Shown piece by piece: positions 1-5,061 of a DNA stretch of 6,118 nucleotides. The notes beneath the pieces are model-generated. The model was not told the origin of the DNA, searched no databases, and saw only the letters and a program-made list of their open reading frames with translations. Source of the stretch: JAJFTV01 sp964426355. Its GTDB lineage: Bacteria; Chloroflexota; Anaerolineae; Anaerolineales; Anaerolineaceae. The stretch lies in the NCBI GenBank assembly GCA_964426355.1, contig CAYRRA010000223.1, positions 1 to 6,118 of the forward strand. The letters are read 5' to 3'. The translations under genes and the position numbers were made by a program. Position 1 is the stretch's first letter; the number at the start of each line of letters is the position of its first letter.

Positions 1-198
1 GCCTTCTTTCAGTTCACCGCAAAAGTTTTTACGAATAATTTTATTCAGAAAATATAGATGGATTTTATCATAAACACGGTCTCTGTTTGATTTCAGCCAG
101 CAAGTTTCAATATGAATTTGACAACATTTATCCGCTTTAATACCCATTTTTTCACTGGAAATTTCTCGTCCTCTGGGACAAAATCCTAAATTTTGCAT
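1..198 (-). CDS. Unrecognised cysteine-containing protein, N-terminal 66 residues (runs off left edge)
   Basis: An open frame starts with ATG at 198 on the minus strand and stays open for 66 codons to the window edge, so only the N-terminal part is visible. A good Shine-Dalgarno GAGG (minus strand, 209-206) lies 7 bases before the ATG, which supports a real start. The visible protein begins MQNLGFCPRGRE and has Cys at 7, 25, 26, 33 and 60, with His at 29 and 48. The CC-x6-C spacing (25, 26, 33) could suggest metal binding, but it fits no family I can name. It has no signal peptide or membrane segment and is fairly basic. By hand count the region is about 33% G+C, clearly lower than the neighbouring genes, which could mean foreign origin or only a lower-GC gene. 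Function unknown. Confidence 0.6.
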   Translation of the reverse strand, partial: MQNLGFCPRGREISSEKMGIKADKCCQIHIETCWLKSNRDRVYDKIHLYFLNKIIRKNFCGELKEG

Positions 199-255
199 AT
201 TTTTTCCTCAATTCGGGATAGCTTTATCAAATCCCACCTACCACCCTTAATCGGC

Positions 256-305
256 TGGTTGTTGTAAAGATAGTGCGACTATGCCGCCCATTTTTACAAC
301 AACCA
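256..305. repeat. 13-bp perfect inverted repeat with inner hairpin
   Basis: TGGTTGTTGTAAA at 256-268 is the exact reverse complement of 293-305. The 24-base interior holds a second perfect repeat, ATAGT-gcg-ACTAT (270-282). It sits between two divergent genes. The arms are not followed by a T tract on either strand that would make a clean terminator. It could be an operator, a structured 5' leader of the left-hand gene, or the remnant of a small element; the sequence alone does not decide. Confidence 0.6.
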
Positions 306-395
306 TTCCACAGTGGGGCGGGGGGGTAAATATCTAAACCTGAATTCATGTTGTTTGAGTCAGAATTTTGCCCTCATTTTCCAAATTGTGGATTG

Positions 396-422
396 TTGGC
401 ATATCGGATCATCCGGTATAAT
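396..422 (+). promoter_or_regulatory. Putative promoter of the metallopeptidase-like lipoprotein gene
   Basis: An exact TATAAT lies at 417-422. A TTGGCA hexamer at 396-401 matches TTGACA at five of six positions, with a short 15-base spacer. Only 8 bases separate the -10 box from the ATG at 431, so transcription should begin at or within about three bases of the start codon. No convincing Shine-Dalgarno is present; AGAG at 425-428 is only two bases from the ATG. An imperfect palindrome (401-419, CGGAT-c-ATCCG core) covers the spacer and the start of the -10 box and could be a regulator site. Confidence 0.5.
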
Positions 423-430
423 CCAGAGTT

Positions 431-1690
431 ATGGTCAAGCGTATCAAAAGAATCGCATTTATCATCATTGTTCTTGCGGCTTGCAGCCTGTTCCTTGGGC
501 GAGATAACCCGGCATTGATCGACCCATTAGAGCGTGTACGCACCTACACCCGCAATACTGAGTTTGACTTCGTCACCTGGACGCTGAAAGCCCTGCTGAC
601 CAAAAACCAGGCTGCTGTACTCTCCCTGCATAAATATATCCCCGAAGAAAAACACGAGCAGATCATTGCAGAATATTTCACCCGCCTGCATGAAATCAAC
701 CGGCTTAACGCTCAAATCACCACCATCTATTCTGATCCAGGCAATACCAACCCGGATGAAAACGCTGCGGAACTCAACCAGATGTTGAAACAAAAAGAAA
801 CTGAAATTCAGCCTTATGCTGTCTTGAGCGAAACCATCATGCAGCAGCGCCTCAGCAAGGTCATCGCAAATCTCGATTTAGGCATGGGGGGGCAGTTGAT
901 TCCTCCGTTGCTGTATCATGTCACTCCCCTGCCCCTGGCGTTAATCGTCTCGCCGCGCGACGCGATTCGCCAGGACGCCGATATTTCACTGCTGCCAGAA
1001 CTGACCCTTGAAGAAATCATCGCGTTGGAAAACAGGGTTGAAGACGAACTGGGGGTGTCTGCGCTGGTCGTCAACATTGGGGGTATCGGTATCTACCCCA
1101 CCATGGTGCTGCGCACGACCAACTTTGCCTGGACGATTGAAACCATCGCCCATGAATGGACGCACAACTTTCTCACCCTGCGCCCCCTGGGTATGCTCTA
1201 TGCTGAAACACCGCAGATCAGAACCATGAATGAAACCACAGCCAGCCTTTCGGGCAAAGAAATTGCCTTCGAATTCTATGCGCAGTATTATCCTCAGTTC
1301 CTGCCTGAACCGGTGACCCAGCAAGCGCAGCCGTCTGCCGAAACTCAGGAAACAATCGAACCTCCAGTGTTCGATTTCCGTGCAGAAATGCACACCACAC
1401 GGCTAACGGTGGATGAACTGCTGGCTGAAGGGAAAATTGAGGAAGCAGAAAACTATATGGAACAACGCAGGGCATTCTTTTGGGAGAATGGCTATCTAAT
1501 CCGTAAAATCAACCAGGCTTACTTCGCATTTTATGGCGCATACGCAGATGTTCCTGGCGGCGCAGCAGGAACCGACCCGGTGGGACCGGCTGTCGTTTCG
1601 CTGCGCGAGAAAAGCGAATCTCTCGCTGCTTTCCTCAACCGTATTTCCTGGATGACATCCTTTGAATCCTTGCTGAATGCCCTTCAGTAA
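431..1690 (+). CDS. Putative HExxH zinc metallopeptidase, lipoprotein
   Basis: A 419-residue protein, probably a membrane-anchored zinc hydrolase acting outside the cytoplasm. The N-terminus has a basic segment (KRIKR), a short hydrophobic run and a lipobox LAAC with Cys18, so signal peptidase II processing is likely; since residues 19-22 are also hydrophobic, a retained membrane anchor is the alternative. HEWTH at 241-245 is a zincin motif, and Glu268 in the following NETTAS segment (or Glu277) is well placed as third zinc ligand, as in gluzincins. Residues 80-125 are charged and probably helical; 294-315 form a Q/P/E/T-rich linker. The C-terminal part (325-400, with a YAD and DPVGPAV segment) recalls bacterial predicted aminopeptidases of the COG4324 type, but I cannot confirm that family. 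A TAA stop four codons upstream in frame and no ATG, GTG or TTG within the signal fix the start. Substrate unknown. It converges with the FmdB-type gene. Confidence 0.75.
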   Translation: MVKRIKRIAFIIIVLAACSLFLGRDNPALIDPLERVRTYTRNTEFDFVTWTLKALLTKNQAAVLSLHKYIPEEKHEQIIAEYFTRLHEINRLNAQITTIYSDPGNTNPDENAAELNQMLKQKETEIQPYAVLSETIMQQRLSKVIANLDLGMGGQLIPPLLYHVTPLPLALIVSPRDAIRQDADISLLPELTLEEIIALENRVEDELGVSALVVNIGGIGIYPTMVLRTTNFAWTIETIAHEWTHNFLTLRPLGMLYAETPQIRTMNETTASLSGKEIAFEFYAQYYPQFLPEPVTQQAQPSAETQETIEPPVFDFRAEMHTTRLTVDELLAEGKIEEAENYMEQRRAFFWENGYLIRKINQAYFAFYGAYADVPGGAAGTDPVGPAVVSLREKSESLAAFLNRISWMTSFESLLNALQ

Positions 1691-1716
1691 CCCCCAAAAA
1701 GAAACAATCCTGAAGG
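1681..1716. terminator. Weak inverted repeat between convergent genes, possible terminator
   Basis: CCTTCAG at 1681-1687 is complementary to CTGAAGG at 1710-1716, giving a 7-bp stem with a long 22-base loop across the 26-base gap between two convergent stop codons. The left arm overlaps the end of the metallopeptidase-like coding region. The loop contains A-rich and C-rich runs, and no T tract follows the stem on either strand. The position suits a shared terminator but the structure is weak. Confidence 0.25.
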
Positions 1717-2118
1717 TTAAAAGTCGTCATCCAGGCTGTCTGAGCTGCCGCCTGCATCATCTCCAAGTAAATCGGGTAAGTCCTGTTCAATCTGCTGTGG
1801 ATGCTGCCCGCGTTCCAGCCGATTCACCACTTCATCGAATTCAGGACCCATCGTTTCGCCGGTTTCTTCGCTCATCTGGCGCATCATCCGACCCAGGGTG
1901 CGCGGGTCATCATCCAGGGCTTCCATGTTGCTCGGGTCCGATAAATTCTCTAACCGGCTGGTTGCCGAATGCGCAATCCGCACCCGTCCAATTTTCCGGG
2001 TTACCTGCTCGCTTGAGCAAAAAGGACACCTGACAACCGTCTTTCCATATTCGTCATAACGAAAAAAACGGCTGAAACTCTTTTTACAATTTAAACAGCG
2101 ATAGTCATAATTGGGCAT
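1717..2118 (-). CDS. FmdB-family zinc-ribbon protein
   Basis: A 133-residue small regulatory-type protein. The N-terminus MPNYDYRC and the pairs C8-x2-C11 and C31-x2-C34 form the single zinc ribbon that defines the FmdB/CxxC_CxxC_SSSS family. FmdB was named as a putative regulator in formamidase/amidase clusters, but most homologues have no known role, so this is a family assignment rather than a function. The C-terminal half is unlike the short family members: residues 68-118 (DDDPRTLGRMMRQM, then EFDEVVNRLERGQ) look helical, followed by an Asp/Ser-rich acidic tail to the end. I chose the ATG at 2118 because the conserved family start falls there and GAGGT lies four bases upstream. An in-frame ATG at 2145 would add nine residues, but it sits only five bases from the -10 box. 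Transcribed alone, divergent from alr. Confidence 0.88.
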   Translation of the reverse strand: MPNYDYRCLNCKKSFSRFFRYDEYGKTVVRCPFCSSEQVTRKIGRVRIAHSATSRLENLSDPSNMEALDDDPRTLGRMMRQMSEETGETMGPEFDEVVNRLERGQHPQQIEQDLPDLLGDDAGGSSDSLDDDF

Positions 2119-2150
2119 ACCGACCTCAACGAATAAAAAATCCAAAAAAT

Positions 2151-2156
2151 ATTATA
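2151..2156 (-). promoter_or_regulatory. -10 box of the FmdB-family gene
   Basis: An exact TATAAT reads on the minus strand. The -35 region is poor (best candidate near 2174-2179). Transcription starting about seven bases downstream, near 2144, would give a leader of about 26 bases that contains the GAGGT ribosome site and would exclude the longer ATG at 2145. This is the main argument for the 2118 start. Confidence 0.45.
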
Positions 2157-2179
2157 CCCGTGAATATCCTTCACTGGAA

Positions 2180-2227
2180 CATCCAGCCAGCGAATACCCA
2201 CTGTGTATCAGTGATAACAACTGGATG
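2180..2227. repeat. Nested inverted repeats in the divergent intergenic region
   Basis: CATCCAG at 2180-2186 pairs with CTGGATG at 2221-2227. Inside it, CACTG (2199-2203) pairs with CAGTG (2209-2213) around a 5-base gap. They lie between the divergent FmdB-family and alr promoters, where an operator would be plausible. The arms are short enough to be chance. Confidence 0.25.
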
Positions 2228-2306
2228 GGTAAATGTTAAAAAGAGAAGAAGCGAAACCTCCGACGAGTTCTTTCGACTGCGAATCACCATCCCGGCAATA
2301 TGGGAT

Positions 2307-2312
2307 TATAAT
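2307..2312 (+). promoter_or_regulatory. Putative -10 box of alr
   Basis: An exact TATAAT lies 64 bases before the chosen alr start. No good -35 hexamer is found at 15-19 bases, so the promoter would be weak or activator-dependent. A transcript from about 2319 would carry a leader of roughly 58 bases including the GAGGTGA ribosome site. The box lies inside the longest open frame (from 2233), which argues against that longer start. Confidence 0.4.
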
Positions 2313-2361
2313 TGGCGGCTGTATGGATGTTTTTGATACTGCTTCGCCAATTCACTTGCCT

Positions 2362-2368
2362 GAGGTGA
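2362..2368 (+). promoter_or_regulatory. Ribosome binding site deciding the alr start
   Basis: GAGGTGA, a near-ideal Shine-Dalgarno sequence, lies 8 bases before the ATG at 2377. The in-frame ATGs at 2233 and 2323 have no comparable site. Confidence 0.7.
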
Positions 2369-2376
2369 CAAAACAC

Positions 2377-3480
2377 ATGGGACAATATCCAAATTGGATC
2401 GAGATTAATTTATCTGCTGTTGAACACAACACCCGTTATTTATTAGAAAGTACGAAAAAGCCTTTGATGGCTGTCGTAAAAGCTGATGCGTATGGTCACG
2501 GCGCTGTGGAAGTGGGGAAAGCCGCCCTGAATGCCGGTGCATCCTGGCTGGCTGTAGCTCGTTATTGTGAAGCCCAAGTCCTTCGCAAAGCCGGTATTAA
2601 CTCACCGATCCTGGTGTTGGGGATGGTCATGTCCGATGAAGTGGATGACGCCATCGCTAACCAGGTCACCCTGCCCTTGCACAGTTTTGAAGCCGCCGAC
2701 CTCTATTCCCAGCGTGCAATAGCCCTGGGTAAAACCGTACAGGTACACCTCAAGGTCGATACCGGCATGGGTCGGCTGGGTGTATTCGCCGAAGAAGTGC
2801 TCTCACTCGCTCAATACGCCCTTCAACTGGGTGGTATCGTTCTGGATGGCATGTTCAGCCATTTCGCCATGGCTTCAGAAGGCGGTCATCCGCTGACCGA
2901 TCTGCAAACCAAACGCTTCAAACAGGCGGTGGATGCCCTCTCAGGCGCAAACCTGCTCCCCAAATGGGTTCACCTGGCTAATTCAGCGGGTTCATACTAT
3001 GAACGCGAAGCGCACTTTAACCTGGTGCGCGCTGGTTCGGCTGTGGTCGGGCTCGCATTTCGCGATAACGAACCCTACCCCGAAAGCATGCGGCGTGCCT
3101 TTGCCTGGAAAACCCGGCTGGCATCCTGCAAAGTGATTCCAAAGGGCTGGGCAATTGGGTACGGTCAGCTTTACACGCTGCAACAAGATGAGATCGTGGG
3201 CGTGCTGCCGGTGGGTTACGGCGACGGCTACCGGCGCAAATACGGCAATCACGTGCTCATCGACGGGCAGCGCGCCGAGGTGCTGGGAGCAGAATGCATG
3301 GACCAGACCATGATCCGCCTGCCGCGCAAATACCCGATGGGCACCGAGGTGGTGCTGGTGGGTTCACAGGGCAATGAAACCATCCTGATTGAAGACCTTG
3401 CAAAGACATGGAAAACCATCGAAGTCGATGCGACCACCGTGCTCAACCAGCGTGTTCCGCGTGTTTACATTCGCGACTGA
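2377..3480 (+). CDS. alr: Alanine racemase (PLP-dependent)
   Basis: A 367-residue cytoplasmic enzyme converting L-Ala to D-Ala for peptidoglycan. The fold-type III PLP barrel begins at PNWIEINLSAVEHN and carries the PLP lysine in VVKADAYGHG (Lys35). Other landmarks are KVDTGMGRLG (Arg133), FSHFA (His162), ANSAGS (Asn202-Ser203), Arg218 of VRAGS, the catalytic Tyr262 in IGYGQLY, VGYGDGY (Tyr281), ECMDQTM (Cys307-Met308) and the terminal RVPRVY. The open frame reaches back to ATG 2233 (415 residues), with another ATG at 2323. I chose 2377 because the conserved N-terminus starts there, GAGGTGA precedes it at the right spacing, the length matches the family, and a TATAAT lies inside the longer frame. 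One oddity: the position of Tyr354 in the Geobacillus enzyme, nine residues before the RVPR arginine, is Val350 here. A strong terminator follows, so the gene is probably monocistronic. Confidence 0.95.
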   Translation: MGQYPNWIEINLSAVEHNTRYLLESTKKPLMAVVKADAYGHGAVEVGKAALNAGASWLAVARYCEAQVLRKAGINSPILVLGMVMSDEVDDAIANQVTLPLHSFEAADLYSQRAIALGKTVQVHLKVDTGMGRLGVFAEEVLSLAQYALQLGGIVLDGMFSHFAMASEGGHPLTDLQTKRFKQAVDALSGANLLPKWVHLANSAGSYYEREAHFNLVRAGSAVVGLAFRDNEPYPESMRRAFAWKTRLASCKVIPKGWAIGYGQLYTLQQDEIVGVLPVGYGDGYRRKYGNHVLIDGQRAEVLGAECMDQTMIRLPRKYPMGTEVVLVGSQGNETILIEDLAKTWKTIEVDATTVLNQRVPRVYIRD

Positions 3481-3557
3481 GTGTGGTCACATAAAAAATC
3501 AAACACCATCGTCACAGTTGACAGAACAATAGCGCAACAAGGTAACTGTTACATCAC

Positions 3558-3592
3558 AAGAGGCTGCAAAAAACAAACTGCAGCCTCTTTTT
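3558..3592 (+). terminator. Rho-independent terminator of alr
   Basis: AAGAGGCTGCA (3558-3568) and its exact complement (3579-3589) form an 11-bp stem with a 10-base A-rich loop, ending in TTTTT and then CTT. It lies 78 bases after the alr stop. On the minus strand the stem is not followed by a T run, so it probably stops the converging lipoprotein transcript poorly. Confidence 0.9.
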
Positions 3593-3664
3593 CTTACAAA
3601 TTTTCATTAAATTTCTGCCAGCCCCATCTGAGAACCACCCACCGTCCAAAAATTCTTATCACCA

Positions 3665-3685
3665 TTTTGTGTTACGCACACAAAA
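3665..3685. repeat. Small AT-rich inverted repeat downstream of the lipoprotein gene
   Basis: TTTTGTGT (3665-3672) pairs with ACACAAAA (3678-3685) around a 5-base loop, 28 bases beyond the stop codon of the minus-strand lipoprotein gene. On that strand the T run precedes rather than follows the hairpin, so it is not a canonical terminator. It might stabilise the 3' end of the mRNA. Confidence 0.3.
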
Positions 3686-3712
3686 CAAAAAAAGCATGGA
3701 TTTCATAAAACA

Positions 3713-4741
3713 TCAATTTTGAAACACCCAATACTTGACGGTATCAATTCCAGCCTCAATAAAGAGATCTTTGATCATCTCAACCTGGTAATCCAGCGGG
3801 GTATGAGAATATCCGCCCACCTCGATAGGCGTATAATAGTAACTGTAATACGGGTTATCGGTGATAGTCCAAATGGCGAATTGCTGTAATTCAATGGTAT
3901 GAAACAAAAATTCTTCCAGCGCCAACAATTTTTGAAGGTCTTCATTTACAGGCTCGTTGCTGACCGTAAAAACATCTGAAAACCCAGGTTGCTTCAGTTC
4001 CATATTGGCACAGGATACCTGTAATTCAACGCTTATTTCAACGTTTGGTTTTAAATAGATCATTTCCTCTTGCCTGACAATCATATTTTGAACCCCCTTT
4101 TCGCTGGAGATAAATGTCGTTCCAGGCACAACCTCAATCTCAAGGTTTACTTCTACTTCCGGCTTAAGTGTCAGGGTGATCTGAGATAAACCGTTTCCGG
4201 TAATCGAAGCCACAACCACCCCCTCAGAAATAGCTTCCTGAAGTGTTAATCTGGATATATCCATTCCGGCGACAAGCAGCCCTTTCAACCAGGTAACCGA
4301 TTCAACCTGGGTAAATGAGCACCGGTCACCTGATGCTCCCACAACTTTCCCACGGACAGAAACCAAACTGCGATCTCTAGCCCATCTTCCATCGGCGGTA
4401 TGAATATAAAAATCGTTCAGGGCATAGCTTTCTGGCAGTTCCGCCATAAAATTCACCGGGATTTCACGCTCCATATTGGATACGGGCATGTCGAAGGGGA
4501 TAGTATTATAAGTGAAGGGGTCTTCCAGATAAAGACGACAGGTAAGAGGCTCCTCCACTGTACAGGTCACATCCCTTGGAAGGATCAACCTGCCCTCCAC
4601 CTCCATGACCTGCCCACCAAATTTACAAACATTTCCCATGTTGATCACCTCGCCCGGTGTGGGTGTTGGAGCTTCTTCGCATGCACTGATTATGAGTAAG
4701 AGAAACATCAAAACAAAAATCCGTAGAAGTTTGCCAATCAT
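3713..4741 (-). CDS. Lipoprotein of unknown function with QxAIW-TDN motif
   Basis: A 342-residue exported lipoprotein: basic and hydrophobic residues 1-17, lipobox ISAC with Cys21, then a Thr/Pro tether (PTPTPG). Residues 32-151 look all-beta, with four Cys (39, 60, 68, 141) and repeated VEG/VRGKVVG strands; an OB-like fold is my guess. After a short helix (164-172), residues 175-300 form a second beta domain with a VPGTTF turn, VQNMIV, a strand ending VSCAN (Cys244), a helix (266-282) and QQFAIWTITDN (286-296). The latter resembles the glutamine motif of Gram-positive thioester (TQXA-type) surface domains, where a Cys and this Gln form an internal thioester; whether Cys244 does so here is unproven. 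The tail (311-342) is probably helical. AGGAG lies 7 bases before the ATG, which fixes the start. I do not recognise a family; a role in surface binding or adhesion is inference. The alr terminator lies beyond its 3' end. Confidence 0.85.
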   Translation of the reverse strand: MIGKLLRIFVLMFLLLIISACEEAPTPTPGEVINMGNVCKFGGQVMEVEGRLILPRDVTCTVEEPLTCRLYLEDPFTYNTIPFDMPVSNMEREIPVNFMAELPESYALNDFYIHTADGRWARDRSLVSVRGKVVGASGDRCSFTQVESVTWLKGLLVAGMDISRLTLQEAISEGVVVASITGNGLSQITLTLKPEVEVNLEIEVVPGTTFISSEKGVQNMIVRQEEMIYLKPNVEISVELQVSCANMELKQPGFSDVFTVSNEPVNEDLQKLLALEEFLFHTIELQQFAIWTITDNPYYSYYYTPIEVGGYSHTPLDYQVEMIKDLFIEAGIDTVKYWVFQN

Positions 4742-4778
4742 ACATATTCTCCTTCCTCAACTTTCCAGTTGTATATTC

Positions 4779-4784
4779 ATTATA
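4779..4784 (-). promoter_or_regulatory. -10 box of the lipoprotein gene
   Basis: An exact TATAAT reads on the minus strand, 37 bases before the ATG at 4741. The -35 region is weak (TTAGGT at 4808-4803 with an 18-base spacer matches TTGACA poorly). The predicted leader of about 30 bases includes the AGGAG ribosome site at 4753-4749. Because the ddl terminator lies upstream, this gene should be transcribed independently of ddl. Confidence 0.5.
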
Positions 4785-4892
4785 GAAGGATTCTGGCAAA
4801 TCACCTAACACACTTAACATCTTGCATGGGTACTGATTACCAGAAGAATATCCTTTTCGGTCATAGAGGAGTGAACTAGATTTTGGAGATGG

Positions 4893-4930
4893 TATAAAAA
4901 ACTTCACCCGCTTGATAAAGCGGGTGAAGT
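4893..4930 (-). terminator. Rho-independent terminator of ddl
   Basis: On the minus strand ACTTCACCCGCTT (4930-4918) pairs perfectly over 13 bp with 4913-4901 around a 4-base loop and runs into TTTTT (4900-4896). This is a strong intrinsic terminator, 131 bases beyond the ddl stop. Confidence 0.93.
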
Positions 4931-5061
4931 AAATGCTGTTTGGATAACAATGAGTATATTATCGGTGAAGCGGTATCACAAACCCTCAATATAAAAATCT
5001 TTACGATTCAGAAATACCAGGACTTCAACCCATCCAATACAAAGAAAGTATTTATGGTCGT
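4931..5061 (-). other. ddl 3' untranslated stretch, no gene seen
   Basis: Together with the terminator and the lipoprotein promoter this completes a 320-base gene-free stretch (4742-5061). I found no open frame with a ribosome site on either strand here; the best plus-strand frame, from an ATG at 4951, is about 14 codons. The stretch should be transcribed as the ddl 3' end. Its length leaves room for a 3'-derived small RNA, for which there is no direct evidence. Confidence 0.4.

Noticed and set aside
313..507. Plus-strand frame of 64 codons before the metallopeptidase-like gene
   Set aside because: It overlaps the 431 promoter and gene start in another frame, begins in a G-rich tract without a ribosome site, and its protein has no recognisable feature.
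986..1393. Minus-strand 135-codon frame inside the metallopeptidase-like gene
   Set aside because: It is antisense to a gene with a clear HExxH motif and lipobox, and its translation resembles no protein I know. It is a shadow of the coding strand.
1677..2033. Plus-strand 118-codon frame opposite the FmdB-family gene
   Set aside because: It lies antisense to the convincing zinc-ribbon gene, and its Ser/Pro/His-rich translation is typical of a shadow frame.
3542..3552. GTAAC-t-GTTAC palindrome between alr and its terminator
   Set aside because: A 5-bp repeat in AT-rich sequence is expected by chance, and its position after the gene gives no role.
3481..3708. Plus-strand 75-codon frame directly after the alr stop
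   Set aside because: It starts at a GTG touching the alr stop, has no ribosome site of its own, and runs through the strong alr terminator, so it would not be fully transcribed.
4623..4907. Minus-strand 94-codon frame overlapping the lipoprotein start
   Set aside because: It covers the lipoprotein promoter and ribosome site and the ddl terminator's T run, and overlaps the lipoprotein in another frame without any recognisable domain.
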